A DNA stretch of 34,373 bases from Caldalkalibacillus thermarum (GCF_014644735.1 NZ_BMKZ01000037.1:1-34373), one strand, 5' to 3'; positions 6,333 through 12,978 are shown, counted from the stretch's first letter. A program made the numbers and translations. The notes: generated by a model from the sequence alone, not told the origin.

Positions 6333-6564
6333 ATGATTACCTCCTTTTTAGGGACTCCGGTTTCTCAGATTGGACTGCTTCTTTTTTTAGGGCTCGCATT
6401 TCTCGCCTTACACCCTCTATATGGCCACTAGAATCCTCTGTAAGCCGTTTTTATGCTAAGCCAATAGGGAGATATTAACTCTGCACAAAAGTCTGTCTAT
6501 GAGGCTTATAGACTTAATACAGGGCATCCTTTTTTTAGGGCTACCAAAAGTGCCAATTATGGAC
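6333..6564 (-). other. Gap with orphan start motifs and tiny frames
   Basis: Two copies of the CCCTAAAAAAAG motif (6379-6394, 6528-6540) occur without a clear gene. The minus strand has a 20-codon frame (ATG at about 6398, ending in the ribosome-binding site of the 56-aa gene) and a 23-codon frame starting at about 6530. Either could be a leader peptide or a gene remnant; neither has convincing support. Confidence 0.35.
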
Positions 6565-6723
6565 TCAATAGAACACCAGTCTTTTGAGTCGCTCCATGTC
6601 GTATTCCAAATCAGCATAAGCTGTTAGGATGTCCCTGGCCACTTCCTCTGGAGCACAGTTCCTGAGTTTGGCTGTTTTCAGCAACGTTTGAGTTGTTTTG
6701 TCATCCAGTTAAATCTGTAGCAT
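6565..6723 (-). pseudogene. Small gene interrupted by an early stop codon
   Basis: ATG at 6723 has an excellent AGGAGG site 8 nt upstream, embedded in the end of the preceding gene. After MLQI the fifth codon is TAA (6709-6711). The same frame then stays open for 47 codons (LDDKTTQTLLKTAK ... MERLKRLVFY) to TGA at 6565-6567, and this continuation looks like a normal soluble helical protein. A single AAA-to-TAA change (Lys5) would explain it. Downstream reinitiation is possible but no good start is near. It was probably a 52-aa protein translationally coupled to the TubC_N-like gene. Confidence 0.65.
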
Positions 6724-6728
6724 CCTTT

Positions 6729-7127
6729 TCACCTCCTGACAGCCTGAATGTACCTTATAGCCTTCTGCAATGCGGTTGTGAAGCTTGTCCCGCTATAGAT
6801 GTCCTTTGTCGCTGTTGGTTTGCCTTTGGTGTATGTCTCCCGCCATACTTGCCATGTCGTTCCTTGTCGCTCCATATACACGGTCATCTCATAGCCAACG
6901 TCACGCCTGACAGTGGCAAAGTAGATTTCACCAGGAACGCCTATGACAAAGCCAGCCTGTTTAGCTTCTTTGTCACACAGATAGGCTATCACCTCCCGCT
7001 TGTGTTGGAACAATAGCTCTGCCTGTTCACGAGGCATCTGTTTGGGAACACCCAGCCTGAAACCGTCTGTTTTGAGCATATACCCTATATGGGTATATTG
7101 TTGGATAATATCGGCAATTTCTGTCAT
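6729..7127 (-). CDS. 132-aa TubC_N-like protein next to the candidate origin
   Basis: Residues about 5-55 (ADIIQQYTHIGYMLKTDGFR ... LFQHKREVIAYL) follow the pattern of the TubC N-terminal docking fold: helix, G-x-x-L-x-V strand, then L-x-x-H-K-x-x-V/L-x-x-L. Short proteins and primases of mobile elements often carry this domain. The C-terminal part (VYMERQGTTWQVWRETYTKG) is strand-rich and of unknown fold. The ATG start has AAAGGA about 13 nt upstream, a little far. The gene lies immediately downstream of the iteron region and the primase-helicase gene in the same direction, so a replication accessory role is plausible. Confidence 0.7.
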   Translation of the reverse strand: MTEIADIIQQYTHIGYMLKTDGFRLGVPKQMPREQAELLFQHKREVIAYLCDKEAKQAGFVIGVPGEIYFATVRRDVGYEMTVYMERQGTTWQVWRETYTKGKPTATKDIYSGTSFTTALQKAIRYIQAVRR

Positions 7128-7152
7128 GATATGGTTTCATCCTTTCTGGTAT

Positions 7153-7465
7153 AAGACGTTTTTGAGGCTGAAAAGACGTTTTTTAAGACGTTTTTTTAAA
7201 AAAAGCGTCATCGCCGAAAACCCTTGTGTCTCAAGGGGTTGAACGCTGTTTGGATGATGGGTAAGACGGAAAAGACGGGGTTTTTCACACTTAGCCAGAA
7301 ACACCTTGGTCATTTTTCTTGGGAAGCCGTTTCTCCCTAAGTAGGGAAAAAACCGTCTTAACCGTCTTAAAATCGCTATAAAGCTTGTCGTTAAGCGGTT
7401 TGTGGCACTTCAAAAAACGTCTTAAACCCGTCTTAAAACCGTCTTATTGGCTTAAAAAACGTCTT
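7153..7465. repeat. Iteron-like CGTCTTAA repeats: candidate replication origin
   Basis: The hexamer AAGACG occurs at 7153, 7173, 7185, 7263 and 7272, and its reverse complement CGTCTT at 7354, 7363, 7418, 7429, 7440 and 7460. That makes 11 copies in 313 bp, mostly inside AAAA(C)CGTCTTAA contexts, with inward-facing left and right clusters. Spacings of 9-12 bp recur (7173/7185, 7263/7272, 7354/7363, 7418/7429/7440), about one helical turn. T- and A-tracts (7181-7204) give an easily melted segment. It lies immediately downstream of the primase-helicase gene and covers the 349-bp gap between 7127 and 7477. This is the pattern of an iteron-type origin. Confidence 0.7.
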
Positions 7466-7476
7466 ATGAATTACAA

Positions 7477-9597
7477 TTATATCCATATATACCCTCCCCT
7501 TGTGTCGAGGTTGTCGTGATTGGCAAGACAGATACCCTTCCACTTCCTTATGCCGCTGTTCTTGTCTTCCTTGATACCAGTAACAACCTCTTTCAACCGC
7601 CTGTTGAATCGGTTCCTGCCCAGCGGCCGCATGCCGTTTTCCTCACAAAAAGCCTGGTATGCTTCATATAATTCTGTTTTGGGAACAGCGGCATCATCGT
7701 CCACCAGACAGCACTCATTAACAAACGCTGTGACATTGTCCACATCCTGGCGGTACTGCTCAACCATATTGTGAACAGTCTCACTGTGGCTAAAGTCGCC
7801 TTGGCTGTCCAAACGCCGCAATCCTTCCACGGCCAGGTTGAGCAAGCCGCTTAATTCTTCTGGTGTGGTCAGTTTGTCCAAAAGCTTCTTGTCCGCCTTT
7901 TTCCCTTCAAAACGGTTAGGGAACGGCACAATCAGCCAACGCCTAAAATATCCATCCGACACATCCAAGCTGGACGGCAGTTCATTGGCACTGAACACCA
8001 GCTTGGCAAACGGTTGATAGTAAAAGGGGTCTTTGCCTTTTCGTTCGGCATCAATCGTATCCCCTGAAACAATCGCTTTAAACACACCACTGTTTTCCAC
8101 GGCTTTGTGGCTGATGTCGGCAAATGTATTGACCAACTTGCCTTGTAAGTCGGCACGTTTCCACCGGCTGTCAGCCAGTTCCTGAAAGGGAACAGAAACA
8201 GCATTTTCCTTACCAACTAGCGCGGTAAGCAGATGGATGAACACACTTTTGCCATTGGCTCCCGTGCCGGTCAGCATAAGGGCCTTTTCGTAGCGTGTGT
8301 GTGTAACCAGGCAATAGCCCAAAAACTCCAGGACAACCGGTATCGCATCGCCAGGCATCACTTCTTGCAAAAATTTTTGGATATGTGGGCACTTGGCATT
8401 GGGATGGTACTCCACAGGCAATTGGATGGTACTCAGCCGCTCGTGGGTATGAGGCAATAACTTCCCGCTTCTCCAGTTCAAAAGCCCATTGCGTACATTG
8501 ATAAGTCCGTCATCGGGGTTAAGTCGGTCTGTGTCAATCAGTGCTGAACGCTTGATATAGGCAATTGTTTCGGCTTCCCTGTTCTGGCGGTATTCAATGC
8601 CTAGACGGTCTTGGCACAGTTTTTTCACATACCAGTCGCCGTTATCGGGCACATAGACACCATCCTGATAGATGAAAAGCTGTTGAGTGTCAAAAAGTAC
8701 AGGAACATCCCTCATGATGTCCTCTGCCAGCCAGGCAGGAACAAACTTCCCGCCGTCAAAGTATTTTTGGCGGACGACATCCCTGCCGCCTTCAATCACG
8801 GTCAAGGGAGCGGGGGGCTCATAGGTTTCTGCCTCCTTGGCCAACTCCCATAATTCCTTTGGCGTATGACCGGCTTTCAGCCAATCATAGACGTCTCCCT
8901 TTTCCGGCACGTCCAGGTTCAGCCATTTCATGCTGTTCACAAACGGCTTCAACGCTTGCGCTACCTGTATCATGTGCTTTTTGCCAACTTCATCATTGTC
9001 TGGAATGAGGATGACATCAGCACCCTTGAAATAAGCGTTATACGTCTCATCCTGTGGCCATTTGCCTGCGCCTCCGGCATTGGTGGTGGCAGGGCACTGG
9101 AAAGCGCTCAGCGCATCAGCACATTTTTCCCCCTCCACCACAAAAACAGGATTCCCCGCCTCAATGGCTCTGATGAGCAAAGGCAAGTTGTAAGGTACAG
9201 GTTTGGCGTGTCCTTTTCCTGTGTACCATTGGCCATCCTTATGGTGATACTGAACGATACGCTTCCCCTGTGGCGCATCATCCCTGGCAACCATTAGCAC
9301 GGGGTTTCCTTCTGCGTCCGTATAGACATATTCATGCTGGTGTTTGCGTTGCTTGGGTTTACTCTTTAGGTCACCACCCAAACGTTTGACCAGTTCCTGC
9401 ACTGTCCCGCTCCCGCATCCGGCAAAACAGTGCCAGACGCCTTTTTCCACATTGACAGTAAAAGAAGGATTGCGGTCATCGTGAAACGGGCACCTGGTCA
9501 TGCCTTGGACGCCTTTCCAACGGATGGGATGAGGCAAGAGGTTTTCCAGTTTCGCTTTTAAATCAAAATCGTTTGTGATATGATAAGGATAAGTCAT
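7477..9597 (-). CDS. DnaG-type primase fused to D5/SF3-type helicase
   Basis: The 706-aa protein is probably the element's replication initiator. Its domains are: a CHC2-like zinc finger (Cys36, His39, Cys57, Cys61 in CPFHDDRNPSF ... WHCFAGCGSG); a Toprim domain with Glu155 (VFVVEGEKCADAL) and Asp200/Asp202 (LIPDND); a linker and D5_N region (about 290-430); and a superfamily 3 helicase core with Walker A GTGANGKS (444-451), Walker B around Asp494, sensor VFSANELP (Asn538) and an arginine finger in GYFRRWLIV. The C-terminal 80 residues may be a winged helix that binds the origin. AAAGGAG lies 9 nt before the ATG. This architecture is usual in phages, satellites and integrative plasmids. The adjacent iterons are its likely target. 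Confidence 0.93.
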   Translation of the reverse strand: MTYPYHITNDFDLKAKLENLLPHPIRWKGVQGMTRCPFHDDRNPSFTVNVEKGVWHCFAGCGSGTVQELVKRLGGDLKSKPKQRKHQHEYVYTDAEGNPVLMVARDDAPQGKRIVQYHHKDGQWYTGKGHAKPVPYNLPLLIRAIEAGNPVFVVEGEKCADALSAFQCPATTNAGGAGKWPQDETYNAYFKGADVILIPDNDEVGKKHMIQVAQALKPFVNSMKWLNLDVPEKGDVYDWLKAGHTPKELWELAKEAETYEPPAPLTVIEGGRDVVRQKYFDGGKFVPAWLAEDIMRDVPVLFDTQQLFIYQDGVYVPDNGDWYVKKLCQDRLGIEYRQNREAETIAYIKRSALIDTDRLNPDDGLINVRNGLLNWRSGKLLPHTHERLSTIQLPVEYHPNAKCPHIQKFLQEVMPGDAIPVVLEFLGYCLVTHTRYEKALMLTGTGANGKSVFIHLLTALVGKENAVSVPFQELADSRWKRADLQGKLVNTFADISHKAVENSGVFKAIVSGDTIDAERKGKDPFYYQPFAKLVFSANELPSSLDVSDGYFRRWLIVPFPNRFEGKKADKKLLDKLTTPEELSGLLNLAVEGLRRLDSQGDFSHSETVHNMVEQYRQDVDNVTAFVNECCLVDDDAAVPKTELYEAYQAFCEENGMRPLGRNRFNRRLKEVVTGIKEDKNSGIRKWKGICLANHDNLDTRGGYIWI

Positions 9598-9659
9598 AAT
9601 GAGTGTCTCCTTTCATTTCTTTTTTGGTAGCCGGTACTAAACAGCACCGGCCTTGTTGT

Positions 9660-9992
9660 TTAGAATAAAGCCAACTGTTCAATATGTTCCTGCGGTTCGG
9701 CATCGCCTGTCCAGTATTCCAATGGACAGACAATCTGTTCACCATGCCCATAGTCGACAAGCTTGCCGTGCCGAAGGAAGTCGGCCAGGGAAATGGTGTA
9801 TTCCCTTGTTCCGTCTTCTATCAGCCGGATGGTATGCACATTCCTGCGTCTGAGTGTCGGCACGACAGACGCCTGGACGGCATAGCCATCGTATTTCTCA
9901 AAATAGTGGCGACTGCTTTTGACTGGTTTGATAAAAACGCCTTTTTCTGTATAACCGATAACTTTGCCTTTTACTTTGACAGGTAAGCGCAT
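9660..9992 (-). CDS. 110-aa hypothetical protein upstream of the primase-helicase
   Basis: ATG at 9992 has a perfect AAAGGAGG site 7 nt upstream; the open frame continues further upstream but without a start signal, so the short form is chosen. The protein (MRLPVKVKGKVIGYTEKGVF ...) is strand-rich with several Lys/Arg-rich segments (TLRRRNVHTIRL) and an acidic C-terminus ending EQLALF. That end resembles the QL(S/A)LF clamp-binding motif for the DNA polymerase III beta subunit. No family is recognised. Its position between repressor and primase-helicase suggests a role in replication, possibly recruitment of the host sliding clamp; this is inferred from the motif alone. Confidence 0.72.
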   Translation of the reverse strand: MRLPVKVKGKVIGYTEKGVFIKPVKSSRHYFEKYDGYAVQASVVPTLRRRNVHTIRLIEDGTREYTISLADFLRHGKLVDYGHGEQIVCPLEYWTGDAEPQEHIEQLALF

Positions 9993-10044
9993 AGTAAAAC
10001 CTCCTTTTCCCGCTCCGGCTTGTTTGGGAGCGGGAGTTTTATTT

Positions 10045-10266
10045 TTAAATCTCCACCAGTTCCATTGGTTTTGCCCATCCCCGCTCATCAAACAAGCGGT
10101 CTTCTTCAATGCCAAAATACAGGCTTACATTTTTCCGCAACTTTGGATATGCGGCTCTGTGGTGTCTTTCAATCTGAACAATGATAGTGGGGCTGATGCC
10201 TAGGTTTTCAGCCAGTTCCTTTTGGCTGATACCGCGCATCCTGCGGAGATATTCGAGCTTGGTCAT
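10045..10266 (-). CDS. Cro/CI-type HTH (XRE family) regulator
   Basis: The 73-aa protein is nearly all DNA-binding domain: residues 5-55 carry the five-helix XRE fold, with the helix-turn-helix at about 14-37 (SQKELAENLGISPTIIVQIE). Such single-domain proteins act as Cro-like repressors or activators of element genes. ATG 10266 is preceded by AGGAGG (10275-10280) with 8-nt spacing; a GTG 9 nt upstream overlaps that site and is rejected. It is the first gene of the main minus-strand block. A terminator (10300-10343) and a strong promoter (10481-10510) lie upstream, so expression may depend on read-through. Confidence 0.88.
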   Translation of the reverse strand: MTKLEYLRRMRGISQKELAENLGISPTIIVQIERHHRAAYPKLRKNVSLYFGIEEDRLFDERGWAKPMELVEI

Positions 10267-10299
10267 GGTTGTCACCTCCTGTTTTGGACAATATTGAAC

Positions 10300-10343
10300 A
10301 AAACAAAAAGGACACCAATCCCGCGTCTGCGGTGATGGTGTCC
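10300..10343 (-). terminator. Strong intrinsic terminator ahead of the repressor gene
   Basis: On the minus strand GGACACCA...CCGC pairs with GCGG...TGGTGTCC (two stems, 8 + 4 bp, separated by a 3-nt bulge on each side), followed by TTTTTGTTTTG. It would stop transcripts from the sigma-like gene and from the promoter at 10481-10510 before they reach the repressor gene. Confidence 0.85.
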
Positions 10344-10474
10344 TCCGGTTGTCCGGTCGGACTATCTGTATTTGGTTGTTCCCTCAGGCAAGAATTATTC
10401 GGTTTTTAATTATATGGATTTATTACTGTCTCAACTTTGGTTAGTTCCCTTAGCACTGGTAAACATACTTATCC
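10300..10474 (-). ncRNA. Candidate leader or small RNA, about 175 nt
   Basis: A near-consensus promoter (10481-10510) and a strong terminator (10300-10343) on the same strand define a short transcript with no convincing gene inside; only an 11-codon frame near its 5' end (about 10467-10432) is seen. It could be a free small RNA or an attenuated leader of the repressor/replication operon. The inference rests only on the promoter-terminator pair. Confidence 0.4.
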
Positions 10475-10480
10475 ACCACC

Positions 10481-10510
10481 AATATATCAAAAAAGTGCCA
10501 CCTATGTCAA
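10481..10510 (-). promoter_or_regulatory. Strong sigma-A promoter of the main minus-strand operon
   Basis: On the minus strand TTGACA (10510-10505), an 18-nt spacer and TATATT (10486-10481) form a near-perfect promoter firing toward the repressor and replication genes. It lies in the 321-bp gap between the sigma-like and repressor genes. The rest of that gap, apart from the terminator, shows nothing else clear. Confidence 0.75.
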
Positions 10511-10587
10511 CAAACTAAGCAAAGAAAAAAACTTTCATAAATAGTTGGCGAGTGTACGACATTTGCATGACAAACATATGTTTCGAT

Positions 10588-11154
10588 TTATTCATTTTGT
10601 AGCAAGTCTTCTCGTAAATATGGGGGCAACTCGGCCAAAAGTTTCTGCATTATCCTTTTTCGTTCTTTTTCTTCTTTCTCTGATTTCTTCTTTATATCAC
10701 TATACCTGTTTGTTCCTATCTCCTTCAGTTTTCTTTCAAGCCAATGACTGTCCGGAAAAAAATCTAACCATAAGCCCTCCCATTCTGGATAGGATACCGG
10801 TAAATAATTGCTATCAAGCCTCATCCTTCGTTCTTCTTCCCATGACAATCTCATGCTATTTCTGTCGTGAAACCATTTAAATTCCTCCCAGATAACCTGA
10901 AAAGCATCTGCTTTATCAACTAGCTTTCTTTTTCCTCTGTATACAGCTTTTTTAACTTGGTCGATAGTTAAATCAAGACGCTGGGCCGCCTCTTTCTGTT
11001 TCAGTCCTCTGATTTTGTGCCAGTATAAAACTTTATATTCTGTTTCAGTAATGATGCCTTCTTCGGCTAATTTACGAAAAAACGCTTTAAACCAGTTTCT
11101 TTCTCTCACGATTGCTTTACGCGGGAGACTCTCGTCAATAAGTGTATTTTTCAC
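10588..11154 (-). CDS. Sigma-70 region-4-like regulator
   Basis: The 188-aa protein contains a clear sigma region 4.2-type helix-turn-helix at residues about 34-79: ITETEYKVLYWHKIRGLKQK, then EAAQRLDLTIDQVKKAVYRGKRKL. The rest is charged and aromatic-rich, with a Lys/Glu-rich stretch at 155-172, and lacks region 2. It therefore probably works as a phage-type late or control activator rather than a full sigma factor. GTG 11154 with AGGTGA 9 nt upstream is chosen; the longer open frame runs back into the attR tRNA remnant and is artefactual. It is the first gene inside attR and is read inward. Confidence 0.75.
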   Translation of the reverse strand: MKNTLIDESLPRKAIVRERNWFKAFFRKLAEEGIITETEYKVLYWHKIRGLKQKEAAQRLDLTIDQVKKAVYRGKRKLVDKADAFQVIWEEFKWFHDRNSMRLSWEEERRMRLDSNYLPVSYPEWEGLWLDFFPDSHWLERKLKEIGTNRYSDIKKKSEKEEKERKRIMQKLLAELPPYLREDLLQNE

Positions 11155-11190
11155 TTCAAAACTCACCTGCCACTGCCATCTTATACATCT

Positions 11191-11196
11191 ATTATA
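11191..11196 (-). promoter_or_regulatory. -10 box before the sigma-like gene
   Basis: A perfect TATAAT on the minus strand lies 36 nt before the GTG start. No good -35 hexamer is found at 16-18 nt, so it may need an activator. The candidate arm sites (11241-11300) lie immediately upstream. Confidence 0.45.
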
Positions 11197-11240
11197 CAAT
11201 AATCCTTGCCAAAGATAATGACTCATGTTAAAATGTGGAC

Positions 11241-11300
11241 AGGTCACACGATTCACCACATTTTCAGTCAAGGGAAAAGGCTTAATCGTGTGTCCCTGAA
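11241..11300 (+). promoter_or_regulatory. Candidate integrase arm-type sites, right end
   Basis: AGGTCACACGATTC (11241-11254) and AATCGTGTGTCCCTGAA (11284-11300) are near-copies of 3910-3923 and 3880-3896. The order is mirrored relative to the att core, as expected for sites on the P and P' arms. The two motifs also share an inverted core (CACACGATT / AATCGTGTG), so they could be one binding site in two orientations. Confidence 0.55.
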
Positions 11301-11342
11301 AAATGGCAGTCGCCAAAAAAGGTTGATATAAAGCGGTTTTTG

Positions 11343-11418
11343 GGAATTGGCAGACGCGCACGACTCAAAATCGTGTTCCCTTTCGGGAGTGTGAGTTCGA
11401 CTCTCACCACCGGCACCA
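11343..11418 (+). repeat. attR: right 76-bp direct repeat (truncated tRNA-Leu copy)
   Basis: Identical to 3740-3815. The first 11 bp of the tRNA are missing and no promoter precedes it, so this copy is not a working gene. It marks the right junction between element and host DNA. Confidence 0.95.
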
Positions 11419-11444
11419 TCTACCACCATACATAACGCTTGCTT

Positions 11445-11495
11445 AACGCGGTTTCTTGTATGACTAAAATACAAGGAGTCGCGTTTTTTATTTTT
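11445..11495 (+). terminator. Original tRNA-Leu terminator, displaced by the element
   Basis: AACGCG (11445-11450) and CTTGTAT (11455-11461) pair with ATACAAG (11469-11475) and CGCGTT (11480-11485), followed by TTTTTATTTTT. It begins 27 bp after attR, just where the terminator of an uninterrupted tRNA-Leu gene would be. Confidence 0.85.
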
Positions 11496-11525
11496 AGCCT
11501 TCGTAAGGGAAAAACTGGATCTGTG

Positions 11526-11554
11526 TTTACTGATAAGGAGGGGTCAAGTATAAT
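11526..11554 (+). promoter_or_regulatory. Promoter of the D,D-carboxypeptidase gene
   Basis: TTTACT (11526-11531), a 17-nt spacer and a perfect TATAAT (11549-11554) lie 57 bp before the gene start. Confidence 0.6.
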
Positions 11555-11610
11555 AAATAAAGATTGATAGCGGAAATAGCTCACACGGTGATGATGATGG
11601 AGTGGAAAAA

Positions 11611-12978
11611 ATGACTGCTAAACACCCTATCCGTTTTTGCCTGCAATGGATCCTTATCATTTCTATAATCCTTACAAGCATTGGTACGTTTCCTTCAGCC
11701 TCACAAGCATCAGACATTGACCAGTATCCGTTTACGGCCGAGGGAATTGTCTTGATGGACGCTAAAACGGGAGAAATATTGTACAGCAAAAATGCGGAGC
11801 AAACATTTTATCCGGCCAGCATCACTAAAATCATGACGGCAATTCTCGCTTTGGAATCGGGACAACTGGACGAGTTGGTTGTGACGTCCGAACGGGCCAG
11901 GCACGCCATTGGCAACCGGATTTACCTGGCCGAAGGGGAAGAAAAACCTCTGCTTGACTTGGTGTATGGTTTAATGCTCAATTCGGGAAATGATGCGGCC
12001 ATTGCCATCGCGGAGCATTTAGGCGGCAGTGTAGAAGGTTTTGCTGAAATGATGAATGCCAAAGCAAAGGAAATTGGCGCAACGAATACCCATTTTGTCA
12101 ATCCACATGGCCTCCATGATGACGATCACTATACAACAGCACAGGATATGGCTAAAATTGCCCAGTATGCCCTTCGCAATCCGTTGTTTCGCCAAATTGT
12201 GACCACCAAAACAATGCCGTGGTTTGGTGAAGAATGGCACTCCAGTTTGGTCAATACCAACCGCCTTCTATGGGATTATGAGGGGACAACAGGTGTGAAA
12301 ACCGGTTATACCAGCGCTGCAGGGCAAACATTCGTTGCATCGGCTGAAAGAGAAGGGACCGAACTGATAGTTGTCTTGCTTAAAGCGAGTCAGCGAAACA
12401 ATCTGTGGCAAGAAGCAATTGTGCTCTTAGATTACGGGTTTGAACACTATGAAACTGTGAAAGTGCGGAGCAAAGGGGAATACGTCACCGAAACACTTTA
12501 CGGGCAGGAACATGTCTTTCAGCTTGAACAGGATGTTTACATGACCCTTCCCAAGAATGGCCAAGAAGAGATCCAATGGGATGAACACTTGGAATTAACC
12601 TATTCAACGCCCCCGTTTGTTAAAAATATGCTGGCCGGTCATTTGGTCCTGACCAGAGAAGACGATGTTCAGGTCCAGGCACCTGTCCGCTACCTGTATT
12701 CCCGGGAGTTACCAGAAGCTACTAACGTCAGTGCGGATGCTAAAGCCAGTGTGAGCACACAAAGTTTGGATGACGAGAACCAGCTGTTCGTGGCCGTGGA
12801 AGAGCTGATCGACGATGGTATGAAAAAGAGCATTGTTTCTGTGATGGCCCGTTGGTGGTATCTCTCACTGTTTGTCATCTTGGCCATTTACTTGTATCGG
12901 CGCAGACGGCGCAAAAGGGCAGCAACAGGGACATGGGCTCCCCATAGCCGTTCTAATCACTGGCCTCCAGCCTCCTGA
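11611..12978 (+). CDS. dacF: D-alanyl-D-alanine carboxypeptidase (DacF-like, serine type)
   Basis: This is a peptidase S11 (low-molecular-weight penicillin-binding protein) that trims the terminal D-Ala from peptidoglycan stem peptides outside the membrane. The three active-site motifs are present: SITK (Ser70-Lys73), SGN (125-127) and KTG (230-232). Residues about 8-30 are a signal peptide ending near ASQAS. A C-terminal hydrophobic helix (WWYLSLFVILAIYLY) followed by RRRRRKR anchors the protein in the membrane. Length 455 aa is somewhat long for the family. ATG 11611 follows GGAG with 8-nt spacing; an in-frame GTG at 11602 overlaps that site. The assignment to dacF rather than dacB or dacA is by resemblance only. 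Confidence 0.9.
   Translation: MTAKHPIRFCLQWILIISIILTSIGTFPSASQASDIDQYPFTAEGIVLMDAKTGEILYSKNAEQTFYPASITKIMTAILALESGQLDELVVTSERARHAIGNRIYLAEGEEKPLLDLVYGLMLNSGNDAAIAIAEHLGGSVEGFAEMMNAKAKEIGATNTHFVNPHGLHDDDHYTTAQDMAKIAQYALRNPLFRQIVTTKTMPWFGEEWHSSLVNTNRLLWDYEGTTGVKTGYTSAAGQTFVASAEREGTELIVVLLKASQRNNLWQEAIVLLDYGFEHYETVKVRSKGEYVTETLYGQEHVFQLEQDVYMTLPKNGQEEIQWDEHLELTYSTPPFVKNMLAGHLVLTREDDVQVQAPVRYLYSRELPEATNVSADAKASVSTQSLDDENQLFVAVEELIDDGMKKSIVSVMARWWYLSLFVILAIYLYRRRRRKRAATGTWAPHSRSNHWPPAS

Larger units (their letters stand above)
5603..6540 (-). repeat. Dispersed CCCTAAAAAAAGG-type motif, about seven copies
   Basis: On the minus strand the motif (C/A)C(C)TAAAAAAAG(G/A) occurs near 5603-5612, 5650-5656, 5673-5685, 6003-6016, 6077-6090, 6344-6354, 6379-6394 and 6528-6540. 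Three copies form the ribosome-binding sites of the genes starting at 5591, 5992 and 6332. The others have no gene directly after them. They may be a conserved translation-start cassette, with the orphan copies marking lost small genes. Confidence 0.5.
3740..11418. mobile_element. 7.6-kb integrative element in tRNA-Leu (satellite or plasmid-like)
   Basis: The element is bounded by 76-bp direct repeats of the tRNA-Leu 3' part, with a tyrosine integrase just inside the left end; unit length is 7603 bp. Plus strand: integrase and a 59-aa protein. Minus strand: sigma-4-like protein, Cro/CI-type repressor, 110-aa protein, primase-helicase, iteron origin, TubC_N-like protein, a stop-interrupted gene, two 56-aa membrane peptides and a 96-aa protein. 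The two strands converge at a hairpin-rich zone (5095-5420). No relaxase, coupling protein, capsid, portal or terminase gene is present, so self-transfer is unlikely. The replication module suggests a phage satellite or a plasmid-like element that integrates; which of these is an inference. Confidence 0.93.

Noticed and set aside
7334-7347. TCCCTA-AG-TAGGGA palindrome as a terminator
   Set aside because: A 2-nt loop is too tight and no T-run follows on either strand; it is better read as part of the origin region.
7520-9297. Plus-strand frames of 80-143 codons opposite the primase-helicase
   Set aside because: They are shadows of a strongly supported multi-domain gene and have no start signals.
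10395-10440. Second minus-strand promoter (TTGAGA ... TATAAT)
   Set aside because: The spacer is only 14 nt, too short for a normal sigma-A promoter.
3816-11342. Conjugative or prophage identity of the element
   Set aside because: No relaxase, coupling protein, VirB4, capsid, portal, terminase or tail gene is visible in any frame.
11155-11361. N-terminal 69 codons of the long frame ending at 10588
   Set aside because: They begin inside the attR tRNA remnant and cross the arm sites; the GTG at 11154 has a ribosome-binding site and gives a protein starting just before the conserved region.
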